Source: Acidisphaera sp. L21 (GTDB lineage: Bacteria; Pseudomonadota; Alphaproteobacteria; Acetobacterales; Acetobacteraceae). From it: 58,935 nucleotides of DNA. Both the position numbers and the translations under genes were made by a program. The notes under the pieces are model-generated. The model did no database searches. It had not been told where the DNA came from and saw nothing but the letters and a program-made list of their open reading frames with translations. Location: assembly GCF_009765685.1 (NCBI RefSeq), contig NZ_LMUY01000007.1, forward strand, positions 85,029 to 143,963, in the 5' to 3' direction. Of this stretch, positions 41,710-49,267 are shown in pieces. Every line of letters starts with the position of its first letter. The first letter of the stretch is position 1.

Positions 41710-43075
41710 CGAGTCGCTCCGTGGTCTCTCCCCGCCAATGAGCTAATCGCGTTTCCAGATGATGAATAGACACCCCGCCCGCGCGAAAATCCGGGTCGGC
41801 GAGGATGCGCCGGTGCAGCGAACGGTTGGTGAGCACGCCTTCGACCTGCAATTCCGCCAGCGCGCCGTCCATCGCGCGGATCGCCTCGGCCCGGGTCGGC
41901 GCGTGCGCGATCAGCTTGGCGACCATCGAGTCGTAGTGTCGCGGCACGGTGTCGCCGGCGCTCATATGCGTGTCGAACCGCACATATGGGCCGCCTGGCA
42001 CGTTCCATCGCGTGATTCGGCCCGGCGATGGCGCGAAGCTCACCGGATCCTCGGCATTGATCCGGCATTCCATCGCATGGCCGGTGCTGGTGATCTCGTC
42101 CTGCCGCCAGGGCAACGATTCGCCGGCGGCAACGCGGATTTGTGCCTGGACCAGGTCCCGCCCGGTGACCGCCTCAGTCACGGTATGTTCAACTTGGAGG
42201 CGGGTGTTCATTTCGATGAAATTGAACTGCCCGTCCTCGAACAGGAACTCGAACGTGCCGGCGCCGACATAGCCGATCTGCTGGCAGGCGGCGACGCAGC
42301 GCTCGCCCACCTGGCGCACCAGGTCCCGGTCGATACCCGGGGCCGGCGTCTCCTCCAGCAATTTCTGGTGGCGGCGTTGGGAGGAACAGTCCCGCTCGCC
42401 CAGCCAGACCGCGTTGCCATGCTTGTCACACATGACCTGGATTTCGACGTGGCGCGGCGTGCGGAGGTAGCGCTCGGCATAGACTTCGGGGCTACCGAAG
42501 AATTGCTGCGCCTCCTGCTGGGTCAATGCCACGGCGCCTTGCAGGTCGGCTGCGCGATCCACCACCCGCATGCCCCGGCCGCCGCCGCCAGCCGCCGCCT
42601 TCACCAACAGGGGAAAGCCGATTTCCGCGGCCAGCGCCTGCAGGGCTGCCGGGTCGCTGGGGAGAGCGCCGTCGGAACCAGGGACGCAGGGCACGCCGGC
42701 CGCGAGCATGGCGCGCTTGGCGGCGATCTTGTCGCCCATCATGGCGATGACGTGGGAGGGCGGGCCGATGAAGGCGAGCCCGGCCTCCTCCACCTGGCGC
42801 GCGAATTCGGCATTTTCGGACAGGAAGCCGTAGCCGGGGTGAATCGCCTCCGCCCCGGTGGCTTCGGCCGCCAGCAGGATAACCGCCGGGTCGCCGTAGC
42901 TGCGTTGGGTCGGGGCGGGGCCGATGCAGACGGCGCGGTCGGCCAGGCGGAGGTAGGAGGCGCCGGCATCCGCCTCCGAAAAGACGGCCACGGTTCGAAT
43001 ATCCATTTGCCGGCAGGCGCGCATGATGCGTACGGCGATCTCGCCCCGGTTGGCGATGAGGATTGTCCTAAACAC
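41690..43075 (-). CDS. accC: biotin carboxylase subunit (AccC-type)
   Basis: 461 aa ATP-grasp biotin carboxylase. FRTILIANRGEIAVRIMRAC start, the glycine-rich ATP loop KAAAGGGGRGM near residue 160, FMEKY-like VYAERYLRTPRHVEIQVM, and the catalytic block NFIEMNTRLQVEHTVTE near 285 are complete. It charges biotin on a BCCP with CO2. Its neighbours suggest it serves the PxpB/PxpC-type enzyme rather than acetyl-CoA carboxylase, which would need AccA/AccD elsewhere. The gene symbol is by family only. Confidence 0.93.
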   Translation of the reverse strand: MFRTILIANRGEIAVRIMRACRQMDIRTVAVFSEADAGASYLRLADRAVCIGPAPTQRSYGDPAVILLAAEATGAEAIHPGYGFLSENAEFARQVEEAGLAFIGPPSHVIAMMGDKIAAKRAMLAAGVPCVPGSDGALPSDPAALQALAAEIGFPLLVKAAAGGGGRGMRVVDRAADLQGAVALTQQEAQQFFGSPEVYAERYLRTPRHVEIQVMCDKHGNAVWLGERDCSSQRRHQKLLEETPAPGIDRDLVRQVGERCVAACQQIGYVGAGTFEFLFEDGQFNFIEMNTRLQVEHTVTEAVTGRDLVQAQIRVAAGESLPWRQDEITSTGHAMECRINAEDPVSFAPSPGRITRWNVPGGPYVRFDTHMSAGDTVPRHYDSMVAKLIAHAPTRAEAIRAMDGALAELQVEGVLTNRSLHRRILADPDFRAGGVSIHHLETRLAHWRGETTERLDDRRVG

Positions 43076-43084
43076 GGCGGACGT

Positions 43085-43489
43085 TCACTCCATGTGGAAC
43101 AAGGGCTGCCCGCACTCCACCTCGGCGCCGTGCTCGGCCAATACGGCGACGATGCGCCCGGCGCGGTGCGATAGGACCGGGCTGAACACCTTCATCGCCT
43201 CGATCAATCCGATCTTCTGCCCGGCCTCCACCTGCTGCCCCAGGGACACGAACGGTTCGGCACCGCCGCTGGGCTGCAAATGGAACAGGCCGAACAAGGC
43301 AGAATGCACAGTATCGGCGCCATTGCGCGACGGCGGAATGCTGAGGCTGGTATCCGGCCGCGATGCCTGCGTGGCGCCGTGCGGCAAGGACCGGATGGTG
43401 AGGCGCAACCCGCCCTCGTCATATTGCGACAGGGAGGTACCCGCATTCAACGCATGCTCTACGAGCGCTGTCAGTCGATCAATGTTCAC
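43085..43489 (-). CDS. accB: biotin carboxyl carrier protein
   Basis: 134 aa from the GTG at 43487-43489 (VNIDRLTALVEHALNAGTSL, like the usual AccB start MDIDKI); a GTG 16 codons earlier is possible. The C-terminal biotinyl domain has IEAMKVFSPVLS, with the lysine to be biotinylated about residue 97, and ends GAEVECGQPLFHME. It is the first gene of the carboxylase-like operon and lies 9 bases before accC. Its 5' side faces the structured region at 43598-43678. Confidence 0.92.
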   Translation of the reverse strand: MNIDRLTALVEHALNAGTSLSQYDEGGLRLTIRSLPHGATQASRPDTSLSIPPSRNGADTVHSALFGLFHLQPSGGAEPFVSLGQQVEAGQKIGLIEAMKVFSPVLSHRAGRIVAVLAEHGAEVECGQPLFHME

Positions 43490-43597
43490 GGAAGTAACCT
43501 GCAAGTGTCGCAAAACATGACGAACGCCGTCCTTCACGTAAAAAAGAAGGGTCAGGCCGACTTTTCGCCGGATATTTACAGTTAGTTAAACTCGCAA

Positions 43598-43678
43598 AAC
43601 CGTGAGCGGGCATCAAGGGGTTTGGAGCACCATTGCGTGTTTTCCCCTCGTTTCTTAGCAGAGTGTGTCCTCACGGTT
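43598..43678 (-). ncRNA. candidate structured RNA element upstream of accB
   Basis: AACCGTGAG (43598-43606) and CTCACGGTT (43670-43678) form a perfect 9-bp stem, extendable by GC with a small bulge. Inside, AGGGG (43616-43620) can pair with CCCCT (43644-43648). On the minus strand the outer stem is followed by TTTTGCGAG. It may be a leader element of accB, an attenuator or a small RNA. It does not match ykkC/guanidine riboswitch motifs that I know. Confidence 0.4.
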
Positions 43679-43751
43679 GCATCCGGCGGCGGCGGGCGGG
43701 CCGCATGTATAAATTCACCTTTGTTCAGTATTGGTTGATTCACTATTTGAA

Positions 43752-43780
43752 TTGACGATGTTATACCGAATAAATTTAAC
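43752..43780 (+). promoter_or_regulatory. candidate promoter of the GAF gene
   Basis: TTGACG (43752-43757) and TTTAAC (43775-43780) are 17 bp apart, in an AT-rich stretch 54 bases before the start codon. The -10 is weak. Confidence 0.45.
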
Positions 43781-43833
43781 GGGACGCTATTATTTGCAGT
43801 ATTAATGCCGTCCCGGATCAATTGGACCGCGCA

Positions 43834-44439
43834 ATGCCTCCGACTAACCCATCTTCGCACGAAGCGGCTCGGCTGGCTGACGTCATCATGAGTGGCGTGC
43901 TTCAACTCGACATCGGGAAGCAGGCCCAGGGGATCCTTCGCGATCTGGCGCGCGACGTCGATGTCGCCGTGTGCGCCGTCACGATCGTGGGGCGTTACTA
44001 CCAGCATTTCAAAGCTGTCGTGGGGATGGAGATGGCCTTCACGCCCCGCGAATATAGTTTATGCGCGCATACCATCCTGCAGGATGAGCCGCTCGTGATC
44101 GCGGATGCGACCCGGGACGGGCGCTTCAGCGACAGCCACTTCGTGGCCGGGCCGCCTTACATCCGGTTCTATGCCGGTGTGCCGCTGGTGAATGCGCACG
44201 GGTATCGCCTGGGTGCGGTCTGCCTGCTGGACCAGGTTCCCCGTACGCTGCCGCCGGATAGCTTGGCTCGTCTGGTCGCCGCTGGCGCGGCGGTTGGTCA
44301 GCTCATCCGGCATACCCAACAGGCCAGCACGGCCGACGGGCTGCGCCGGGCGATTGCAGACCAGATGGCGCTGGGCGACCGCACCCGCGTCCAGCTTTTG
44401 CGGGACCAGTTGCACCGCACCTTGTCCGAACGGGGGTAG
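43834..44439 (+). CDS. GAF-domain protein
   Basis: 201 aa from the ATG at 43834 (a TTG at 43822 is also possible). Residues 25-165 form a GAF domain: AVCAVTIVGRYYQHFKAVVG, FTPREYSLCAHTILQDEPLV, VIADATRDGRFSDSHFVAGP and AGVPLVNAHGYRLGAVCLLD, as in sensor GAF proteins with no output domain. The last 35 residues are helical. No kinase, cyclase or EAL/GGDEF domain is attached, so it probably senses a small molecule and acts on a partner. The hybrid kinase 120 bp downstream is a candidate (inference). Confidence 0.85.
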   Translation: MPPTNPSSHEAARLADVIMSGVLQLDIGKQAQGILRDLARDVDVAVCAVTIVGRYYQHFKAVVGMEMAFTPREYSLCAHTILQDEPLVIADATRDGRFSDSHFVAGPPYIRFYAGVPLVNAHGYRLGAVCLLDQVPRTLPPDSLARLVAAGAAVGQLIRHTQQASTADGLRRAIADQMALGDRTRVQLLRDQLHRTLSERG

Positions 44440-44560
44440 GCCGCGACGATTTTCGGAACGGTTCATCAATCTTAAACGTTGCACATGCTAATCCGCTGCG
44501 ATCGCACGATCATCGCTGGCGGGTCCCGGTGCGCGGGGCGTCGTCGCAGCGACATCGCAT

Positions 44561-47074
44561 TTGCACAGGGTCATTGGCTTGCAGCATTCCGGGGAGAACG
44601 CCTCCCGCAAATCGCTTATCGGGTTGCTGGTCATCGGCGTCTTGCTGATGGCGGTGCTGGGCTGGGTGCTGGCGGAGTCGCGGTTGGCGGCATGGCGCTA
44701 TGCTGCCGGGACCGCGACCAACCTGGTGACGGCGCTGCAACGCGACATCGATCGCACGATCAGCTCGTACGACCTGTCGATGCAGGCCACCGTCCGGGCG
44801 CTGGATGTGCCCGCCTTCGCCCTGGTGGACCCGGTGTCCCGCCAGCAATTGCTGTTCGACGGCTCCATCGAGGCCCGGAACATGGGCTCCATGTTCGTGA
44901 TGGATGCCGACGGCAAGGTCATCCACGACTCGGGACCCCTGTCCCATGGCGACAAGGTCTTGGCCGACCGCGACTACTTCACCATCCACCGGGACCAGCC
45001 GGATGCCGGGCTGTATATCAGCCGCCCGTATCGCAGTCGCATGACGGGCGAGTGGTCCGTGGCGCTGAGCCGGAGGATCGCCGGGCCACAGGGCCAATTC
45101 GCCGGCGTCGTCGTCGGCTCGGTCCGCTATTCCTACTTTACCGCCCTGTTCTCCAAACTGGATTTGGGACCGGAAAGCACGATCACGCTGTTCGACCTTG
45201 GCGGGACGCTGATGTATCGCAGCCCGCTGATGGACGCCGAGATTGGCCGTACGGTGACGGATGTGTCGGTGCTTCAGCGGTTGCGCGAGGGGCGGTTGGC
45301 GCCGTTCGACGGTATCTCTCGCGTGGATGCGACGCCGCGGCTATTCGCGTTCGCCCAGGTCGGGACATTGCCCCTCGTACTGTCGGTCAACACCGCGCTG
45401 AGCACAGTCTACGCCCCCTGGGTCGGCCAGGCGACAGTGGTTGGCGGCGTGAGCCTGGTGCTGGTGCTGGCCGGGCTGCTTCTGCTGCGGGCGATCCAGA
45501 CGCAGCAGCGCCGGCGTGAACAGGCGGAGCGTGACCTGGTTCGCAGTACCGGCTTGCAGCAGGCCTATTTCGACAACGCGCCGGATGCGCTGTTCATCGT
45601 CGACGTCGCGGATGATGGGACCCTGCGCTACGAAGGTGTCAACCGTAGCTGCGAGATCCTGACCGGGGTGTCCGCGGCGGCCGCCATGGGCAAGCGCCCG
45701 GCCGACCTGTTTCCCGCCGCCTTGGCGATGTCGATCGAACAGCGCTATCGCGCCTGCCTCACCGCTGGCACGACCTATAGTTATAGCGATACGCGCGATC
45801 TGCCGGCAGGGCAGCGGGACTGCAACACCGTTCTGGTGCCGATCCAGCCGAATGGCGGCCGGATCACCCTGTTGCTGGGCAGCACGCGGGACATGACGGA
45901 GCAGAACCGGCTGCAATCGGAACAGCACCACGCCAGCAAGATGGAGGCGGTGGGCCGGCTCACTGCCGGTGTCGCCCACGACTTCAACAACTATCTGCAA
46001 ACCATCGTCAGCAGCATCGACATCATGGCCGCCGACTACCTGGCTGGGCCGGAGGCGATGGAGGTGGCGCTGACGGCGCAGAAGGCCGCCAATAGCGGGG
46101 CGCGCCTGGTCCATCACCTGCTCGCCTTCTCGCGCCAGCAGATCCTGCAGCCCCGGCGGCTGAGCGTGGCGAACCTGCTGGCGGAAACCCACAAGCTGGT
46201 CGGCAGTAGCGCCCTGGGCCCGGGCATCCGGTTCAAAATCGCGGTCGAGCCGTTCACCGACGATATCCAGGTGGACCCGACCCAGGCTGAAAGCTGCCTG
46301 CTGAACCTGTTGCTCAATGCGCGCGACGCGATGCCGAATGGCGGCAGCCTGGTGCTGCATGCCCGCAACGCGACGCTGGAGGATGGGGTGTTCGGCAATC
46401 TGGGCGCCGGCCGCCACGTCATCATCGCGGTGCACGACACCGGCCGCGGCATGGATGACGACACGAAATCCCGCGCGTTCGAGCCATTCTTCACCACCAA
46501 GATGTTCGGCAAGGGTTCCGGCCTGGGGCTGTCGATGGCGCAGGGATTCTGCCGGCAATCCGGCGGGGACATCCGCCTGCTCAACGGCGGCCGAGTGGGT
46601 ACGCGCGTCGAGTTATGGCTGCCCGCGGCGACGGCGGGGATGCTGGTGGGGGAGGAGCGCGACTTCAACCTGGCCACGATCGGCCAGGGCACTGGCCGGG
46701 TGCTGCTGGTGGAGGATGAACAGGACGTCTCGGCCGCGCTGGCCGCTGTGATGGTGAGCGCCGGGTTCGAGGTCGTGGCCGTCACCAATGCCACGGATGG
46801 CATGGCGCGGCTGCACGACCGCGATCCGTACGATGCCATATTGGCCGATTACGCCCTGCCCGACATGCCCGGCCCGCATTTCCTGGCCTGCGCCGCGGCC
46901 CAGGTGCCCGGCCTGCCCATGCTGCTGCTGAGCGGATACGAGTTGGACGACGCCACGGTGCTGAGCTTGCCGCCGTTGACCAAGCTGCTGCGCAAACCGG
47001 CCCGGCGTCTGGCGCTGTTGAACGCGCTGCGGGAGGCGATCGGCGAAAGCCGGGCCACCATCCTGGCGGCATAG
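44561..47074 (+). CDS. hybrid sensor histidine kinase with receiver domain
   Basis: 837 aa membrane sensor. TM1 about 20-37, an extracellular PDC/dCache-like sensor about 40-285, TM2 about 293-312, a PAS domain about 330-450, then HisKA with phospho-acceptor His near 473 (GVAHDFNNYLQTIVS), HATPase (LLNLLLNARDAMPNGG; HDTGRGMDDD; GKGSGLGLSMAQGF), and a C-terminal receiver with Asp near 763 (AILADYALPDMPGP) and Lys in LLRKPARR. The start is a TTG; another TTG lies six codons later. No separate response regulator is adjacent, so output goes through a phosphotransfer partner elsewhere. Confidence 0.93.
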   Translation: MHRVIGLQHSGENASRKSLIGLLVIGVLLMAVLGWVLAESRLAAWRYAAGTATNLVTALQRDIDRTISSYDLSMQATVRALDVPAFALVDPVSRQQLLFDGSIEARNMGSMFVMDADGKVIHDSGPLSHGDKVLADRDYFTIHRDQPDAGLYISRPYRSRMTGEWSVALSRRIAGPQGQFAGVVVGSVRYSYFTALFSKLDLGPESTITLFDLGGTLMYRSPLMDAEIGRTVTDVSVLQRLREGRLAPFDGISRVDATPRLFAFAQVGTLPLVLSVNTALSTVYAPWVGQATVVGGVSLVLVLAGLLLLRAIQTQQRRREQAERDLVRSTGLQQAYFDNAPDALFIVDVADDGTLRYEGVNRSCEILTGVSAAAAMGKRPADLFPAALAMSIEQRYRACLTAGTTYSYSDTRDLPAGQRDCNTVLVPIQPNGGRITLLLGSTRDMTEQNRLQSEQHHASKMEAVGRLTAGVAHDFNNYLQTIVSSIDIMAADYLAGPEAMEVALTAQKAANSGARLVHHLLAFSRQQILQPRRLSVANLLAETHKLVGSSALGPGIRFKIAVEPFTDDIQVDPTQAESCLLNLLLNARDAMPNGGSLVLHARNATLEDGVFGNLGAGRHVIIAVHDTGRGMDDDTKSRAFEPFFTTKMFGKGSGLGLSMAQGFCRQSGGDIRLLNGGRVGTRVELWLPAATAGMLVGEERDFNLATIGQGTGRVLLVEDEQDVSAALAAVMVSAGFEVVAVTNATDGMARLHDRDPYDAILADYALPDMPGPHFLACAAAQVPGLPMLLLSGYELDDATVLSLPPLTKLLRKPARRLALLNALREAIGESRATILAA

Positions 47075-47108
47075 GGCGGCTGACGCGGATCACCTGCGCG
47101 GGCCGAGA

Positions 47109-48596
47109 TTACGCCAGCGGCCGCACGCCGACAGCCGCCAAATACGCGGCCAGGCCGGTATCGCGGCCGGCGGCGACGATGGCGCCGACATAGCCGTCCG
47201 GCCGCACCAGGACGCGATCACCCGGCGCCACCCCGTAGGCGTCGCGGAAATGCCCGGCGGCGTCCATGATATCGCCGGCGGACCCGATCATGTGGATATG
47301 CAGGCCTTCGCACGGCGGCATGACCGTGTCGCGATCCGCCTCGTAGGCCAGCAGAGTCCAGTGCGGCCCACGAAACAGATCGAACAGCCGGATCGGCTGG
47401 CCTGCCGCACCCTGCATCGGCGCATCGGGGGCGCGATCCCCAGCCCGCAGCCCGGCGCTGTGGGCTGGATGTTCCATCGCCAGCGGGGAGCCGGGGTAGC
47501 AGAGATCGAGCTGATGCTCGGCTCGCCCGCGACGCATCGGCCCGGTCTTGGCAGCATCGAGCAATTTGGTCGTGAGGCCCAGCATGTCGGCGGCGATCGG
47601 GCGGCGCTCCGCCTCGTAGCTGTCCAGCAGTGTTTCGGGCGCACCGCGCAGCACCGCGGCCAGCTTCCAGCCGAGATTGTAGGCGTCCTGCACGCTGGTG
47701 TTCAGGCCCTGCCCCCCGGTTGGCGGGTGGGTGTGCGCCGCGTCCCCGGCCAGGAACACGCGGCCGGTCCGGTAGCGATCGGCCAACCGGGCATGCATGT
47801 TAAAGGCCGAAGCCCAGGAGACGGATCGCACCACGATGTCGGTCCGCCCGGTTCGCGCGGCGATCAATGTGCTCAGCCCGGCGGCTGACAGGTCGATCTC
47901 ACCCTCCAGCGGGATCGGTGCCTGCAGCTGGAACATCGGCGTGCCCGGCAGCGGGCACAGCGATAGCTGGCGCTGCATCGACCCGTCATTGAAACGGTGC
48001 CAAGCGTCGCGCGGCAGACCGTCCAATTCGACATCGGCCACCATCGCCCGCACGCCGAGCGTCTTGCCGGGGAAGCCGGTGCCCAGCGCGTGGCGGACGA
48101 AGCTGCGACCGCCGTCGGTCCCCACCAGATAGCGCACCCGGATCGTCTCGCCGTTCAGCCTGGCTTGCACCCCGGTTTCGTCCTGTTCGAACCCGAGCAA
48201 TTCGCCGCCGAACCGTAGGGTGTGGCCGAGTTCGCGCAGCCGGTCCCGCATCACGCCCTCGGTCAGGAATTGCGGCACCATCAGCGGCGAACCATAGGGC
48301 TCGGCCGGCGTGGGGGCGCGGCTTTCCATGATGGGCGCGTCGGCGCTGCTGCCGTCTTCCCGGACCATGCGCTGGGGCGGGTAGGCGGTGCCGATGGCGG
48401 CGAGCCGGTCGACGATGCCGAGATCCTCGAACACCTCCAGGCTGCGCGGCTGGAGGCCCTTGCCGCGGGAGCCGCGGAACGGCGCGTCCATCTTCTCGAT
48501 CAGGCGGAAGGGCACACCGCGCCGGGCCAGGTCGATCGCCAGCGTCAGGCCTGCGGCACCGGCGCCGCAGATCAGCACATCGGTGGAAGATTCCAT
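47109..48596 (-). CDS. FAD-dependent aromatic monooxygenase
   Basis: 495 aa class A flavoprotein hydroxylase of the phenol hydroxylase/MhpA/TfdB type. The FAD site is CGAGAAGLTLAIDLARRGV near residue 10, the DG motif is LVGTDGGRSFVRHALG near 160, and GDAAHTHPPTGGQGLNTSVQD near 280 is the FAD/NADPH motif. A C-terminal thioredoxin-like region follows. The ATG at 48594-48596 is eight bases after GGAGG; another ATG two codons upstream is too close to it. It is divergent from a MarR gene with two operators between them. Confidence 0.9.
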   Translation of the reverse strand: MESSTDVLICGAGAAGLTLAIDLARRGVPFRLIEKMDAPFRGSRGKGLQPRSLEVFEDLGIVDRLAAIGTAYPPQRMVREDGSSADAPIMESRAPTPAEPYGSPLMVPQFLTEGVMRDRLRELGHTLRFGGELLGFEQDETGVQARLNGETIRVRYLVGTDGGRSFVRHALGTGFPGKTLGVRAMVADVELDGLPRDAWHRFNDGSMQRQLSLCPLPGTPMFQLQAPIPLEGEIDLSAAGLSTLIAARTGRTDIVVRSVSWASAFNMHARLADRYRTGRVFLAGDAAHTHPPTGGQGLNTSVQDAYNLGWKLAAVLRGAPETLLDSYEAERRPIAADMLGLTTKLLDAAKTGPMRRGRAEHQLDLCYPGSPLAMEHPAHSAGLRAGDRAPDAPMQGAAGQPIRLFDLFRGPHWTLLAYEADRDTVMPPCEGLHIHMIGSAGDIMDAAGHFRDAYGVAPGDRVLVRPDGYVGAIVAAGRDTGLAAYLAAVGVRPLA

Positions 48597-48613
48597 TGTC
48601 ATCGCCTCCGGAA

Positions 48614-48632
48614 TATGTGTGAAATGCACATA
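48614..48632. promoter_or_regulatory. MarR-type operator 1
   Basis: TATGTG-N7-CACATA is a near-perfect 19-bp palindrome 18 bases before the monooxygenase start and 14 bases before the marR ATG. It lies in the shared promoter. Confidence 0.75.
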
Positions 48633-48646
48633 GTTTGGAGTGCGTC

Positions 48647-49129
48647 ATGCCGTCAAGAAGAAATGTGCAAATTACACATATGTCGGTCCAACTTCGGGTG
48701 CTGCACGGCGCCCTGCTGGACATCGTGGCCGTGATGAACCGGCCGCAGCGGGATGCGGCGATGGTGCGGGAGGCGGGGATCGCGCTGGATCGCGCCCTGT
48801 TCCCCCTGCTGGTCGGGATCGAGCGGTTTGGCCCGATCGGCGTGGTGGATCTGGCCGATCGCGTGGGGCGGGACTACACGACGGTCAGCCGGCAAGTGGC
48901 CAAGCTGGAAAGCCTGGACTTGGTCGAACGCCACGCGGGGGCGGCGGATCGCCGGGTGCGGCAATCGGTGGTCACCGCGCGCGGCAAGGTCATGACGGAC
49001 GCGGTGGACGCCGCCCGCGACCGGATCGGGCAAGGCATCTTCGAGAGTTGGGAGATGCAGGAGGTGGACCAACTGGTCACGCTGATGCGCAAATTCGCCG
49101 ACGCGCTGAACGCACTGCCGGAGGCGTAG
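48647..49129 (+). CDS. MarR-family transcriptional regulator
   Basis: 160 aa winged-helix dimer. GVVDLADRVGRDYTTVSRQVAKLE is the helix-turn-helix, and DRRVRQSVVTARGKVM is the wing. The ATG at 48647 has GGAG at 48636-48639; an ATG at 48680 is an alternative, and it lies right after operator 2. It probably represses itself and the divergent monooxygenase until an aromatic ligand binds (typical for the family; inferred here). Confidence 0.9.
   Translation: MPSRRNVQITHMSVQLRVLHGALLDIVAVMNRPQRDAAMVREAGIALDRALFPLLVGIERFGPIGVVDLADRVGRDYTTVSRQVAKLESLDLVERHAGAADRRVRQSVVTARGKVMTDAVDAARDRIGQGIFESWEMQEVDQLVTLMRKFADALNALPEA
48662..48680. promoter_or_regulatory. MarR-type operator 2
   Basis: AATGTG-N7-CACATA, the same sequence class as operator 1 with its centre 48 bp away. 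If marR starts at 48647 this operator lies inside codons 6-12. Confidence 0.7.
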
Positions 49130-49140
49130 CCGGAGAAGCT

Positions 49141-49185
49141 GGGGGCTGGACATTCGGGAGCTAGAAATTCGGGGGCTCGAAATTC
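49141..49185. repeat. three tandem 15-bp units between marR and hyuA
   Basis: Units GGGGGCTGGACATTC, GGGAGCTAGAAATTC and GGGGGCTCGAAATTC lie end to end with exact 15-bp spacing. They fill the gap right after the marR stop and may affect hyuA expression. Confidence 0.85.
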
Positions 49186-49267
49186 GACCGCCTGGCCGCG
49201 GTATGGAGGCGGCATCCGCGCCACACCCCTTCTGCGGCGGTGCAACATGGGTTTAGACTACCGGCCC

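Larger units (their letters stand above)
43490..43833. other. 344-bp gap between accB and the GAF gene
   Basis: The gap is AT-richer than its neighbours. It holds an inverted-repeat element (43598-43678) and a candidate promoter toward the GAF gene (43752-43780). The GC-rich patch near 43681-43700 shows no further structure. I see no tRNA and no convincing gene here; a minus-strand open frame across it lacks protein-like character. Confidence 0.7.

Noticed and set aside
39597-43489. Standard acetyl-CoA carboxylase accBC operon
   Set aside because: accB and accC are usually together without pxpB and pxpC; here all five genes overlap or touch, and a degenerate BCCP lies between accC and pxpB, which points to a different enzyme. 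I cannot exclude that AccC also serves acetyl-CoA carboxylase.
43490-43833. Guanidine (ykkC-type) riboswitch in front of the carboxylase-like operon
   Set aside because: Such riboswitches control urea/guanidine carboxylases, so I looked for one on the minus strand. The conserved ykkC-I core and the paired ACGR loops of mini-ykkC are not present in the stem element or its flanks.
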